In this document: one piece after another, positions 35,078 through 44,626 of the stretch
Layout: each line of letters begins with the position of its first letter
Position numbering within the stretch: the first letter of the stretch is position 1
NCBI GenBank assembly: GCA_947305245.1
Contig: CAMZDG010000012.1
Span: forward strand, 1-64,000
Source of the DNA: an uncultured Lachnospiraceae bacterium
Lineage (GTDB): Bacteria; Bacillota; Clostridia; Lachnospirales; Lachnospiraceae
Reading direction: 5' to 3'
Length of the DNA stretch: 64,000 nt
Position numbers and translations under genes: made by a program
The notes under the pieces: generated by a model
The model's database searches: none
What the model was told of the DNA's origin: nothing
What the model saw: only the letters and a program-made list of their open reading frames with translations

Positions 35078-35638
35078 ATGGAGGACGAAAAGATCGTACG
35101 ATTATATTGGGACAGAAATGAACAGGCCATCGAAGAATCTTCAAAGAAATACGGCTCCTATTGCACGGCCATCGCCCGCCATATCCTAGAGACGCCGGGT
35201 GACGTGGAGGAATGCGTGAACGACACTTGGCTGCATGCATGGAATGCCATGCCGCCACATAAGCCCGTTAGACTTTCTGCATTTCTTGGAAAGATCACGC
35301 GAAATCTGTCCTTTGACCGATATAAGAGTCTGCACCGGGAAAAACGTGGCGGGAGCGCCGTGGAGCTTGTGCTGGACGAGCTGGAGGAGTGCGTCTCCGG
35401 AAAGGACAGCGTGGAGGGAAATTATCAGGAGAAGGAGCTGAAGGAAGAGATCGGCCGATTTCTGAAATCCCTTTCCGAGGAGGCACGGGTGCAGTTCCTG
35501 CTTCGGTATTGGTATGCGGAGTCCGTGACGGAGATCGCGAGGCGGTTCCAAAAGAGCGAAAATCAGATTTCCGTGAATCTGTCCCGCATTCGGAAAAAGT
35601 TAAAGACCTACCTGGAAGAAAGGGGGTATTCGCTGTGA
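35078..35638 (+). CDS. ECF-type sigma-70 family RNA polymerase sigma factor
   Basis: 186 aa. Region 2 (RHILETPGDVEECVNDTWLHAWNAM, with the DVEEC motif) and region 4 (SVTEIARRFQKSENQISVNLSRIRKKL) helix-turn-helix are visible. Region 1 is absent, as in extracytoplasmic-function sigma factors. ATG follows AAGGAGGGG. The downstream serpin gene overlaps its stop by 4 bp (GTGA), the usual position of an anti-sigma factor. Confidence 0.88.
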   Translation: MEDEKIVRLYWDRNEQAIEESSKKYGSYCTAIARHILETPGDVEECVNDTWLHAWNAMPPHKPVRLSAFLGKITRNLSFDRYKSLHREKRGGSAVELVLDELEECVSGKDSVEGNYQEKELKEEIGRFLKSLSEEARVQFLLRYWYAESVTEIARRFQKSENQISVNLSRIRKKLKTYLEERGYSL

Positions 35639-37383
35639 AGAAAGAAGAGTTATTTGAAATATTGGGAGACCTTGACGAAGAGGAGATCGCGAAAGCCGGC
35701 AGTTACGACCAAAGCAAGGGATCTGCCGCCGAAGGATCTGGTTGGAAAGAATCAGCTGCCAAAGGATCTGGCACCAAGGGTTCTGACGGGGAAGGATCTG
35801 GCACTCAAGAAGTGCGGGAAGGCCGCAGACGAGCACTAAGCCGCAGCTGGGCGATATTTGGCGCTGTGGCAGCCGTGCTGGCCCTGGCTCTTTTCGTAAA
35901 GCTGCTTTGGCCGAAGGAGCCGGGCGGTGATGACAGGGAAGGAATAGAAGTTGCCGGCATGAAAGCCTCCGAGAGCCCGGAGGTCAGGAGCAGTGAAGGC
36001 ATCAGCGCCACGCAGGGCGGCGAGGGCAATGAAAGCATCGGATCGGGCGAAGATCCTGGGCAGGAGGAGACGGATCCGGACGGCGATGCATGGGAGCTTG
36101 CCTCGAAGTGGATGGGCTGGACGGAGGAAGATGCGGCCTGGCTGAAGAAGGTAAAGGTCGTTAACGTCAGTCTCCCGGAGCCCTTGACGGAAAAAGAATA
36201 TATCTATGGTCTGGAGTATCTTACGGAGGAGCATGCCTATTTTGCAACCTGCCGCACGGAGGCAAGTCAGCTGAAAGGTTCCATGCAGGGTTTCTACGAA
36301 AGCGTGACGAAGTCCCTGCTGGCGGAGGGAGAAGGCAACGCGATCTGTTCACCGCTCAACATATATCTGGCGCTTTCCGTGCTGGCAGAGACGACGGATG
36401 GGAATTCCAGGAAGGAAATCTTGGACTTTCTCGGCGCGGACTCCATTGAGACACTTCGAAAGAGCGCAGGAAATCTGTGGAACAGTAATTATATGGATTC
36501 CAGGGTCGTGACAAGCATTTTGGCGAATTCAATCTGGCTCAATGAGGCGGAATCCTTCCGATGGGACACCTTGGAGAGGCTTGCTAAGGAATATTACGTA
36601 TCTTCCTTTGTCGGGCAACCCGGGTCAGAAGAGATGGATCAGGGCCTGCAGTCATGGACCAACAAGGCAACGGGAGGACTTCTGGAAGAATATGTGCGGG
36701 ACATCCACCTGACGCCCTCGACGGTATTTGACCTGATCTCCACGCTGTATTATCATGCCACCTGGGGAGAAGGGTTTGACGAAGAAAAGACGACGGAAGA
36801 GACCTTCCACGGAACGAAGGGGGACACCTCAGTCGAAATGATGCACAAGTCAAAAATGGCGGAGGTGTATACCTCCGAGAAGGTTACGGCAATCCGCATG
36901 CCCTTGTATGGCGGGGGATGGACCTATTTTTATCTGCCTGCCGAGGGGATTGACGTGGCGTCGCTTGCAGGGGATCCGGAGCTTCTTGCCATTGAGCGCC
37001 TGTATGAGAATCAGGAAGGGTGGAGCAGACCGCTTGTCCGTCTGTCACTCCCCAGATTTCAGGTCAAGCAAAAGACGGACCTGCTCCCTTTGCTTGCAAG
37101 CTGGGGGATCAAGGACATATTGGATGGCTCGGCTTCTGATTTTTCGCCCGTCATGGAGGATCCGGAGGATCAGATCAGCCTGGGGAAAGCGGAGCATGCT
37201 GCCACTTTCATGATCGATGAGAATGGCGTCACCGGGGCTGCCTATGTCGAGCTGCGCGCGCAGAGAAGCGCGCAAAGGGCGGAGGATGAGATTGATCTCG
37301 CCTTTGATCGGCCGTTCCTTTTCGCAGTTTATTCGGAGGACGGATCCATCCTGTTTGAGGGGATTGTCAGAGATATTGAGTGA
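35635..37383 (+). CDS. membrane-anchored serpin with anti-sigma-like N-terminus
   Basis: 582 aa, start GTG 35635 (RBS AGGGGGT) overlapping the sigma gene. The N-terminal MKKEELFEILGDLDEEEIAKA resembles the start of clostridial anti-sigma partners. A Gly/Ser/Lys repeat linker (about 28-57) precedes one TM helix (about 72-91). After an acidic linker (100-170) comes a serpin domain (about 190-582): NAICSPLNIYLALSVLAE, TTDGNSRKEIL, VFDLISTLYYHATW, and a hinge-like IDENGVTGAAYVEL before FDRPFLFAVYSE. The reactive loop after the hinge is Arg-rich (RAQRSAQR), so a trypsin-like target protease is suggested. The role as protease-sensing anti-sigma factor is inference. Confidence 0.8.
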   Translation: MKKEELFEILGDLDEEEIAKAGSYDQSKGSAAEGSGWKESAAKGSGTKGSDGEGSGTQEVREGRRRALSRSWAIFGAVAAVLALALFVKLLWPKEPGGDDREGIEVAGMKASESPEVRSSEGISATQGGEGNESIGSGEDPGQEETDPDGDAWELASKWMGWTEEDAAWLKKVKVVNVSLPEPLTEKEYIYGLEYLTEEHAYFATCRTEASQLKGSMQGFYESVTKSLLAEGEGNAICSPLNIYLALSVLAETTDGNSRKEILDFLGADSIETLRKSAGNLWNSNYMDSRVVTSILANSIWLNEAESFRWDTLERLAKEYYVSSFVGQPGSEEMDQGLQSWTNKATGGLLEEYVRDIHLTPSTVFDLISTLYYHATWGEGFDEEKTTEETFHGTKGDTSVEMMHKSKMAEVYTSEKVTAIRMPLYGGGWTYFYLPAEGIDVASLAGDPELLAIERLYENQEGWSRPLVRLSLPRFQVKQKTDLLPLLASWGIKDILDGSASDFSPVMEDPEDQISLGKAEHAATFMIDENGVTGAAYVELRAQRSAQRAEDEIDLAFDRPFLFAVYSEDGSILFEGIVRDIE

Positions 37384-37417
37384 TGAGGAAAGGATCCCGG
37401 GACGATCCTGAAAAGAA

Positions 37418-37463
37418 AAACCGCTTTGGGCCTGCGTTGGACAGGCCGAAAGCGGTTTCTTTA
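37418..37463. terminator. bidirectional terminator between serpin and cyclophilin genes
   Basis: 17-bp arms starting AAACCGCTTT and ending AAAGCGGTTT with one mismatch, T-rich on both sides (TTTCTTT on +, TTTTTCTTTT on -). Confidence 0.8.
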
Positions 37464-37489
37464 TGCTTCAGAAGTGATATGGCGGCGGA

Positions 37490-38017
37490 TTATCTTCTGC
37501 CGTACTTTTCGGGTTCGGGATAGGTTACGCCGAAGGTCTCGACGGTAACGCTCTCCATCACCTGATCCTCCATGGGACGATCGCGGTAGTCAGTGGCGGT
37601 CTCAGCGATCGCATCTACCACGTCCATGCCTTCCGTTACCTTGCCGAAGGCAGCATATTCGCCGTCAAGATGAGGGCTGGTCTTATGCATTACAAAGAAC
37701 TGGCTGCCTGCGGAGTTGGGCATCATGGAACGTGCCATGGAAAGAACGCCGGGGGTGTGCTTTAAGTCATTCTTGAAGCCATTGTGGGAGAATTCGCCCT
37801 TGATGGAATAGCCAGGGCCGCCCATGCCGGTGCCGTCGGGGCAACCGCCCTGAATCATAAAGCCACGGATTACGCGGTGAAAGATCAGGCCGTTATAGAA
37901 GCCCTTGTTTACCAGGCTGATAAAGTTGTTGACGGTGTTGGGTGCGATCTCGGGATAGAGCTCAGCCTTGAACACGGAGCCGTCCTTCATAGTAAAGGTT
38001 ACGATGGGATTTGACAT
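37490..38017 (-). CDS. cyclophilin-type peptidyl-prolyl isomerase
   Basis: 175 aa, catalyses cis-trans isomerisation of Xaa-Pro bonds. Conserved [13 protein letters not shown] (catalytic Arg), [20 protein letters not shown] and [16 protein letters not shown]. No signal peptide, so cytoplasmic. Single gene with a terminator on its downstream side. Confidence 0.93.
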   Translation of the reverse strand: MSNPIVTFTMKDGSVFKAELYPEIAPNTVNNFISLVNKGFYNGLIFHRVIRGFMIQGGCPDGTGMGGPGYSIKGEFSHNGFKNDLKHTPGVLSMARSMMPNSAGSQFFVMHKTSPHLDGEYAAFGKVTEGMDVVDAIAETATDYRDRPMEDQVMESVTVETFGVTYPEPEKYGRR

Positions 38018-38158
38018 TGGATTCCTCTCTTTCTTCCAAAGGGACGAAGTATTTGTCCCATTTGAGTTTGTTCTGATTTGTTTTGCTTTTCCGTCGCAAA
38101 ACAGTTATACTTATTCTAGCTTAAATCTTCAATTCCGTAAAGAGGAAAGGATGGAGAA

Positions 38159-39088
38159 ATGTTTTATTTGAAGAACGTCTTTCTGGAATTGACGCAGGAA
38201 GGGCTTATCAGGGAGTTTGGGGAAAACTTTGCAAAAGAGGAGCAAATCCCCGGCGAACCCTTGGGAGAATGGGCTGCAAGGCTTCGAGAAAAGGGCATTC
38301 AATTGCTGACGCAACGGTCCGAGCGGGCGACTCTCTGGATCACGGATGATGCAGAATGTGCCAAAGCGAAGGCGCTAAGGGGCGAACCTGTCCTTGGAGT
38401 TTTGCGGGATGATCTTGAGCAAAGCTTCGAAGGCGTCAGATACCTCGTCAGTGACCTTGCGGAAGTGGAGCCGGAGTATTTGGAGAAGGTTTATCGAAGG
38501 CAGGCAGGGATTCCCTGGGACATCCTCGAGACAAAGCGATGCATCCTCAGGGAGACATCCTTACGGGATAGAGACGCGTTATATCGGATCTATGATGAGC
38601 CATCCGTCACCGACCATCTGGAGAAGCTTCCGGGTGATCCGGATGGGTTTGCCGCATGGCTGGAGGATTATGCAAAGCATGTGTATGCCCTGCTGGAATA
38701 TGGCGTTTGGACCATTTGCCTCAAGCGAAATGATGCTATGGGAGACGCGCCTTTTGAGCACCTGGGGCAATGCGATGCGGGAAACAACTTGGAAGACCTC
38801 GTGATCGGACGCGCGGGACTGGGCGTTCGGGAAGGATGCTCTCAGCCTGAGCTTGGGTTCGTGATCGGAAAGCCTTGGCAGGGGCAGGGATTGGCCTTGG
38901 AGGTTTGCGAGGCGATCCTGACCTATGCAAGGAAGCTTGGAATTTCGGAGGTGATCGCTTTCGCGGAGCCGGAAAACATTGCTTCCGTGGGACTGCTTCG
39001 CCGGCTTGGATTTGAGGAAACGGGCGAGGTAAACCTTGACGGGAAGCACTGCCTTGCATTTCGTATCGTTTTCGAATACAATGGATGA
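38159..39088 (+). CDS. GNAT acetyltransferase with an N-terminal HAD-like half domain
   Basis: 309 aa. N-terminal ~125 residues (TLWITDDAECAKAKALRG, GVLRDDLEQSFEGVRYLVSD, then RRQAGIPWDI) look like a degenerated HAD-like segment lacking the catalytic DxD. Residues 130-309 are a GNAT domain: LRETSLRDRDALYRIYDE, PELGFVIGKPWQGQGLALEVC (acetyl-CoA loop) and NIASVGLLRRLGFEE. Substrate unknown. The arrangement recurs in clostridial genomes (from memory). ATG follows GAAAGGATGGAGA. Confidence 0.75.
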   Translation: MFYLKNVFLELTQEGLIREFGENFAKEEQIPGEPLGEWAARLREKGIQLLTQRSERATLWITDDAECAKAKALRGEPVLGVLRDDLEQSFEGVRYLVSDLAEVEPEYLEKVYRRQAGIPWDILETKRCILRETSLRDRDALYRIYDEPSVTDHLEKLPGDPDGFAAWLEDYAKHVYALLEYGVWTICLKRNDAMGDAPFEHLGQCDAGNNLEDLVIGRAGLGVREGCSQPELGFVIGKPWQGQGLALEVCEAILTYARKLGISEVIAFAEPENIASVGLLRRLGFEETGEVNLDGKHCLAFRIVFEYNG

Positions 39089-39143
39089 GAAATCTTGTAA
39101 AACCGTCGAGAATTCATCATCACGGACTGTATGGAGTACTAAA

Positions 39144-39881
39144 ATGGCTGGAACAATCATGCATCTTGTGATCGCGGATCGGCTTTTAGAGACGCTGCAG
39201 GTGAAGAATCCCGGGTATTTCTACTGCGGGAATCTTGCGCCGGACGCGATCATGAATCGAAAGAATTACGTGCGGGAGATGAAGAGGCATACGCATTTTA
39301 AGGACGGGATCCGTCTGCATGAGCTTCGCATCCCTGAGAATTTTGAAGTCTACCTGGAGAGGCTGAATGCGTTTTATGACAGGCTCGTGGCGCCTCCGGA
39401 TCCACATCATGAGATTTATTTCGGATATTTGACGCACATGCTGGTGGATGAACTGTACCTTTTGAAATTTCGGGACGGATTCGTGGATCAGCTGATCGCG
39501 GCGGGGAAAGAGCCGACCGACGAGGAGTTCTTCCGATTCTTCACGAAGGACGTTTACCTGGTGGATCTGGAATTGGTGCGAACCTACGCATTCCATTATC
39601 CCATGCCGGACACCTTACGGATCCAGGAGGAGTATGAGATCCCCGGCCTGATCACTTCGCAGGAGCTTCAAGACAGCAAGGAATTCATTATCAACATGAA
39701 TTTCAAGCAGAAGGAATGCGTGCCAAAGCCCAAGGACGAACTCGGCAGCTTTTATTTTCCTGAGGTGTCTAACCAATACACGAAGGAACTCAAGGTCATG
39801 ACCATGCAGCAAAACCTTGATTTTATTGAGCTTTGCGTGAGCGAATTGCCAAGGATGCTGAGGGAAAGATATGGAATTTAA
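39144..39881 (+). CDS. zinc-dependent phospholipase-C-like protein
   Basis: About 245 aa. MHLVIADRLLE near the start, YFYCGNLAPDAI, HFKDG and GYLTHMLVDEL provide the His/Asp pattern of the zinc-dependent PLC/S1-P1-like helical fold. No signal peptide, so a secreted phospholipase is unlikely. The true role is unknown. Start ATG 39144 has GGAG 7 nt upstream; the ATG 108 bp upstream lies inside the GNAT gene. Confidence 0.65.
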   Translation: MAGTIMHLVIADRLLETLQVKNPGYFYCGNLAPDAIMNRKNYVREMKRHTHFKDGIRLHELRIPENFEVYLERLNAFYDRLVAPPDPHHEIYFGYLTHMLVDELYLLKFRDGFVDQLIAAGKEPTDEEFFRFFTKDVYLVDLELVRTYAFHYPMPDTLRIQEEYEIPGLITSQELQDSKEFIINMNFKQKECVPKPKDELGSFYFPEVSNQYTKELKVMTMQQNLDFIELCVSELPRMLRERYGI

Positions 39882-39910
39882 GAACTGGCAGGCATAAGAA
39901 TCATAAAGCA

Positions 39911-39945
39911 AAATACCCGCTCTCATCTGAGGGCGGGTATTTTTA
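39911..39945. terminator. terminator at a convergent junction
   Basis: Stem AAATACCCGC / GCGGGTATT followed by T5, overlapping the last codons of the VanZ gene on the minus strand. Confidence 0.75.
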
Positions 39946-40951
39946 TGGTGGTTTCTTTTCCGTTTAAGGTACCTGTGAAGGCATAGGTGGGTTGCAGAAA
40001 ACCTTTGGAATCGACGGCGTAGGTGAGCTCGCAGTCCGTGATCACTAGATCGATCGCTTTGGAGCGGAATTCCTCGTCGCATTGGAAGTCGCCTTTTTCT
40101 ATTTTTTCATAGGCTTCCTTTTCGCTCAGTATGTATTCCTGCTTGGAAAGAGCTGCTTGGTAGCCCGAACTGGCGACAAGGTTTTCGCCTTCTGAAGGGA
40201 ATTCCAACGTGGAAGTCACGGTGAGGTACTTCTTATTCGGGCGATCCAGCGGCTCGTCCGGATGAACGCCCAACGGCATGGACTGATATTTCACAAACAA
40301 GATCAGGAATGCGAGGGCCGTAAGAAGCAAAGGAAGCTGCGCGGCGAGGACTCTTTTGGGGCTGCGGGGAAGTTCCTGCGGGAATTTCTTCCACAGCTTT
40401 TTCATGGCTTTCTTTCGCAGTTCGTCCCAAAGGAGGAAAAAGCCATAACCGATCAGTGCGCCCACCGTATTTCCAAGAAGATCGTCCGGCTCAAACATGC
40501 CGCGGCGCGAGAGGAGCTGCACACACTCGATCATGAGGGAAAAGCCAAAGCCGGCAAGCAGGATCCAAAGGCCGCGCTGCAGTCTTTTCCATCCAAGCGG
40601 AAGGAGAAATCCCAAGGGCATAAACATGCAAAAATTCAGGATGATGTTGCGCCAGGAGCTCTCTGAACCAGTGATCCAGGCCTCTTGATAGGAATAAAAC
40701 AAGGGGTAGGCGCGCTCCGGCATTTCACTTGGAAAGCGCATAAATATGGTCGCGCACAGGACAACGAAGCAGTAGCAGGCAAAGACGCACCACCAAAGGA
40801 TGCGACGCCAGGGAAGGTGCATTGGCCCGCCTTTTTTCTTGCGCCAGACGGCGCGGTAAAAGATCAGCAAGGCGGACAGAACAAGTATTATCAGGACAAT
40901 GCCCACGCTGGCGAAGGTCATCGCCAGCGAGAGCAAGGTGTGAAGCTGCAT
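39923..40951 (-). CDS. VanZ-family membrane protein with a C-terminal extracytoplasmic extension
   Basis: 342 aa. VanZ core with WRNIILNFCMFMPLGFLLPL and EPDDLLGNTVGALIGY, about four helices plus an N-terminal helix. After a fifth TM helix (residues around 205-225) the C-terminal ~110 residues are polar and presumably outside. RBS AGGAGG. Last gene of the GntR-ABC operon. VanZ gives low-level teicoplanin resistance in enterococci; function here is unknown. Confidence 0.8.
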   Translation of the reverse strand: MQLHTLLSLAMTFASVGIVLIILVLSALLIFYRAVWRKKKGGPMHLPWRRILWWCVFACYCFVVLCATIFMRFPSEMPERAYPLFYSYQEAWITGSESSWRNIILNFCMFMPLGFLLPLGWKRLQRGLWILLAGFGFSLMIECVQLLSRRGMFEPDDLLGNTVGALIGYGFFLLWDELRKKAMKKLWKKFPQELPRSPKRVLAAQLPLLLTALAFLILFVKYQSMPLGVHPDEPLDRPNKKYLTVTSTLEFPSEGENLVASSGYQAALSKQEYILSEKEAYEKIEKGDFQCDEEFRSKAIDLVITDCELTYAVDSKGFLQPTYAFTGTLNGKETTIKIPALR

Positions 40952-40971
40952 GAAAAAACCTCCTGTGATTC

Positions 40972-43281
40972 TTAGTAGATCGGGTCGTAAAACTCAGGAT
41001 AAACGGCATAGTCGTCATATCCTTTGTAGGATTCGTAATATCCCGTTTTCGCATAGTTTTCAATGGCTTTCAGGAGATCGGCCGGAAGCTTGCCGTATTG
41101 GATATAGCAGTTGATTCTTCCTTCATAGCTGCTAAACTCAGCCGTTCCAATGGGAATATAATCCAGCGTAAGTCCCTCGTCATAATACCCCCAGATCAGG
41201 TAGGGCTCTAATTCCTTGAGGAAATCTAAATCCGTGAGGGTGAAGTTCCAGTGCATGTAAGAGGGATGGTCCGCGTAATAAATTCTGGAAGCGCTGGTGG
41301 GCGCGGAAAGCGCGGAGCCGTTTGGATCAAAGCCGTAGTAACAATATAAAGCATCATGCATTGTCTCATTTTCGAGCAGGCCAAGGTCGCCGTAGAGATT
41401 CAGGCTAATGATCTCATTCAGGTCGGGATCCCATTGCTTATTCGGGAACCAGCTGTTCACGAGAGCGATCGTGTGCTGATACCAATAGGGGATATCATAT
41501 TGAAAAGATCTGGTCCCGCCGTTCCACTCGTACCGAAAGCTCAAAGAGAACAGGCGGCTTTTCGCGAGCAGGTCGGAGAGATTTAAGTGTTCCTCGAAAT
41601 CCTGATGGATGGCGTTCATGAGCATGTCGATCTTCTCGGGATCTCTGATGAAAGAATCCGTCGTGAGGGAACCGCTCAGGGTCACCATCTTAGGCGAGCC
41701 AAACTTAAGACTCTTTAAGGGGTAGAAGGTTTCCGTATATTCCTTTGTTTCCACGAGGGGCTCCAGGAGGGCAAGATACTCGTCGCTGATCTTATAGGAG
41801 CGATAGTAGGAGCCCAATTTGGTAGAAACCTTTACGGTTAAGCGATGGAAGCGGCCGGATTTCATGCCTTCACTTGCGATGCATGCCTTCAGGAAGTCAT
41901 AGATCTGGCCGGCATCCCGGCTGACAAGACCTTCCGAAGGGCCGTCCCAGTCGGACTTAGTTTCAAAGCCGTCCTTTGTCAGCACCACGTGGCAGTCGGG
42001 GTCATTCAGACCGTTGACATACAGGGAAAGACCGGTAATGCTTTCTTTCTTCGGAAGACGCTTGTCGAACCCCGTAAGGTCGAAGAACATGCCAAAGATG
42101 ATGACCATGGTGGTGACGAGCACCAAAACATATTGGAGCTTATGAGAGATGACCTCCTTAAAGTTGATGTGATAGATCACGTTCAGGACGCAGAAGGTCA
42201 GGGCCGTTCCGAACAGAACACCAAAGGCGGTCCAGCCGATGCGGGTGATGGCGCGGGTCGTCTCATGGAAGATCAGGCCCATAAAGATGCCGCCGAGCAC
42301 GGAGATGCAAAAGCGGAAAGGAATCCGTGCAAACTTGGCTTCCAAGCCGCGCTCCGAAAGCTCGCTCCTGCGCTTCTGATAAAGGAAGAAGGCCAAAGCG
42401 AGGTTGACAAGCATCAAAAGGATGCCGCCCCAAAGGTGCCAGGGCATGGTGGGGATCGCAGAGGAATCCTTCGACCAATTGTAGATCAGGAGAACTGGCG
42501 TGGTCAGAGGGGACAGGGCATACAGAGGATGAAAATATTGCATGTGATCCGGATGGTATGCAGTAGAATAGAACACGTTCTGAAGCACCATCACGGCCAC
42601 TGTCATAAAGAAAACGAGCAGGCCGAGGGTCAAGCTTTCCAAGATGGCGTTGAGCACGTTTCCTGAGAGCATGACGCCAACGAGGCATACATGGTAGACG
42701 ATCAGGAAGCAAAGGCTCAGCCGGAGCAAGGTCAGCAGGACGGTTACAAAGATCGTGCCAAGGTAGGCCCCTCCCATATAGACGGCGAGTTCCACAAAGA
42801 CCAGCAGGCTGCCGACGAAGGCCGGAACGAACCAGATCAGAAAACCTTCCAGCCAGTAAGCCGTAAAGAGCTTTCCCCTGGTGACAGGGGCGCTGTGATA
42901 CAGGTCCACCATCTGCTTGTGGTAGAGATAGCGGAAGCCCAGGATGGCGACGATCGCCGCGCCAATGCAGGCAATGATTGCCATCAGGATCGTGTGATAA
43001 GTGCACAGATAATGCTTGCAAACATTCAGGTGCTCTAAGCGCAGCTCCTGCAGTGCCATCAGGAATTCGCCTTGCCGATTAAAGACTTGATCGCCGATGA
43101 TCTTATAATAGGCGTTGCGTTTTCCATATTCCTCAGAGAAGGCGAAGAGGCAGGCAACGGGACCGGCCAAAAAGGACCCGAGGATGGAAAGCGCCAGCAT
43201 CCAGGTCTTGTGATGCAGATCCTCGCGCATCAGTCCGAGCAGGGAGATGGATTTTTTATTCGTAGAGCTTTGTGAAGTCAT
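40972..43281 (-). CDS. ABC transporter permease, two TM blocks with a large middle/C-terminal domain
   Basis: 769 aa. About 20-410 holds numerous TM helices (LSILGSFLAGPVACLF, MAIIACIGAAIVAIL and others). The C-terminal ~350 residues are hydrophilic with one or two helices, probably external. The size and partner genes match YtrC/YtrD-like GntR-linked ABC systems. Its start overlaps the ATPase gene by 26 bp. Substrate unknown. Confidence 0.78.
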   Translation of the reverse strand: MTSQSSTNKKSISLLGLMREDLHHKTWMLALSILGSFLAGPVACLFAFSEEYGKRNAYYKIIGDQVFNRQGEFLMALQELRLEHLNVCKHYLCTYHTILMAIIACIGAAIVAILGFRYLYHKQMVDLYHSAPVTRGKLFTAYWLEGFLIWFVPAFVGSLLVFVELAVYMGGAYLGTIFVTVLLTLLRLSLCFLIVYHVCLVGVMLSGNVLNAILESLTLGLLVFFMTVAVMVLQNVFYSTAYHPDHMQYFHPLYALSPLTTPVLLIYNWSKDSSAIPTMPWHLWGGILLMLVNLALAFFLYQKRRSELSERGLEAKFARIPFRFCISVLGGIFMGLIFHETTRAITRIGWTAFGVLFGTALTFCVLNVIYHINFKEVISHKLQYVLVLVTTMVIIFGMFFDLTGFDKRLPKKESITGLSLYVNGLNDPDCHVVLTKDGFETKSDWDGPSEGLVSRDAGQIYDFLKACIASEGMKSGRFHRLTVKVSTKLGSYYRSYKISDEYLALLEPLVETKEYTETFYPLKSLKFGSPKMVTLSGSLTTDSFIRDPEKIDMLMNAIHQDFEEHLNLSDLLAKSRLFSLSFRYEWNGGTRSFQYDIPYWYQHTIALVNSWFPNKQWDPDLNEIISLNLYGDLGLLENETMHDALYCYYGFDPNGSALSAPTSASRIYYADHPSYMHWNFTLTDLDFLKELEPYLIWGYYDEGLTLDYIPIGTAEFSSYEGRINCYIQYGKLPADLLKAIENYAKTGYYESYKGYDDYAVYPEFYDPIY

Positions 43282-44158
43282 AGCCTTTTACCTCCATTTC
43301 GCTGATAAAGATCTCTTCCAAAGTGAGCGGCAACAGTTCCCAGAAGACGGGTTGCAGTTCATGCTGCAGCATGGACACGTCGCTGCTCTTTCCGCGCAGG
43401 GTGAGCGTGATCAGCATGCCGGACTGTTCCTTTTTCAGGATGGGGAATTGCTCCGCGATCCGATCGAGTTGCTCCGGGGACTGTAATACGCATTGCAGCT
43501 TAAAGATGCCAAGCTTCATGGAATCCAGATCCTGGGAGAAGAGGATGCCGCCCTTGTGAAGGAGGCCTACGTGGTCGCAGACGTCCTCGAGCTCTCTTAA
43601 GTTGTGGGAAGCGATGATCGGCGTCAAGCCGCGGTCCGCCATCTCCTTGATGAATAGGCTCTTGATGGCCTGACGCATTACGGGGTCCAGTCCGTCAAAG
43701 GTCTCGTCGCAAAGCAGGTACTTTGTTCCCGCGCATACGCCAAGCATGACGGAGAGCTGCTTTTTCATGCCCTTGGAGAAGGTGTTGATCTTTCTCTTGG
43801 GGTCGAGGCTCAGGGTCTCCATAAGCTTTAAGAACCGCTCCTTGTCAAAGGAAGGGTACATGGTCTGACAGTAGCGTACCATGTCCATGGGCGTGCCGTT
43901 CGCAAAGAAAAACTGGTCATCGGAAATGTAGAAGACCTTTGCCTTGGCTGCGGGATTTTCATAAACCTTCTCGCCATCGATCAGTACCTCGCCCTCTTCG
44001 GGGGAGAACACGCCGCAGATGGTTCGCATCATCGTGCTCTTTCCTGCGCCGTTGGTACCGATCAGGCCGAATACCTGGCCTTCCTCGATGGTGGCGGTGA
44101 CGCCGTTCAGCGCCGTGATCTCGTCAAATCGTTTTGTGACCTTCTTTATCTCAATCAT
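43256..44158 (-). CDS. ABC transporter ATP-binding protein
   Basis: 300 aa, start at ATG 44158 (MIEIKKVTKRF), homology start. Walker A GTNGAGKSTMM, Q-loop ISDDQFF, signature TFSKGMKKQLSVML and Walker B YLLCDETFDGLDP, with the switch His in IIASHNL. It overlaps the GntR gene by 8 bp. Partner of the permease downstream. Confidence 0.92.
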   Translation of the reverse strand: MIEIKKVTKRFDEITALNGVTATIEEGQVFGLIGTNGAGKSTMMRTICGVFSPEEGEVLIDGEKVYENPAAKAKVFYISDDQFFFANGTPMDMVRYCQTMYPSFDKERFLKLMETLSLDPKRKINTFSKGMKKQLSVMLGVCAGTKYLLCDETFDGLDPVMRQAIKSLFIKEMADRGLTPIIASHNLRELEDVCDHVGLLHKGGILFSQDLDSMKLGIFKLQCVLQSPEQLDRIAEQFPILKKEQSGMLITLTLRGKSSDVSMLQHELQPVFWELLPLTLEEIFISEMEVKGYDFTKLYE

Positions 44159-44585
44159 GTCGTTCCTCCTCCTGCGATGCTGTTTCATTTGGCAGAGCCT
44201 TTGTTTCCGCCGTGGGCGAGGGGCCGCTTTCATAGCATTTCCTTGCCATGGCAAGTACCTTCTCCAGGGGAAGCCCAGCGGTCTTTGCCTTCTGCAGGGA
44301 GCCCTCCAGCTCCGCCGCCGCGGCCTTTTGATAGCCCTTCTGCCATTCGTGGACGTCCGTCACGTAGTTCCCGCGTCCGACCACCGTGTAGATATAGCCG
44401 TCCTGCTCTAGCTGAGCATAAGCGCGCTGTATGGTGTTCGGATTGATGGAAAGCTCCATGGCGAGGGTGCGCACGGAAGGGAGCTTTGCGTTGGATTCCA
44501 GCGCACCGCAGATGATGAGCTGGGCCAGCTTTTCCGTGACCTGCTCGTAGAGCGGTCGCTTGTCTCGATAGTCTATAACGATCAT
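44151..44585 (-). CDS. GntR-family (YtrA subfamily) transcriptional regulator
   Basis: About 144 aa, start ATG 44585. The N-terminal winged helix shows RPLYEQVTEKLAQLII, LPSVRTLAMELSINPNTIQRAYAQLEQDGYIYT; a short C-terminal helical part replaces the usual ligand-binding domain, as in YtrA. Autoregulation is likely because a palindrome overlaps its own promoter. First gene of the GntR-ATPase-permease-VanZ operon. Confidence 0.9.
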   Translation of the reverse strand: MIVIDYRDKRPLYEQVTEKLAQLIICGALESNAKLPSVRTLAMELSINPNTIQRAYAQLEQDGYIYTVVGRGNYVTDVHEWQKGYQKAAAAELEGSLQKAKTAGLPLEKVLAMARKCYESGPSPTAETKALPNETASQEEERHD

Positions 44586-44626
44586 AATGCCTCTCAATCT
44601 GCCGCGATTTGCGACTGTTCAAAAAA

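Noticed and set aside
42263-43021. Alternative-frame minus-strand frame inside the ABC permease gene
   Set aside because: Same strand, different frame from a gene with clear TM helices; composition is Arg/Pro/His-rich and has no RBS.
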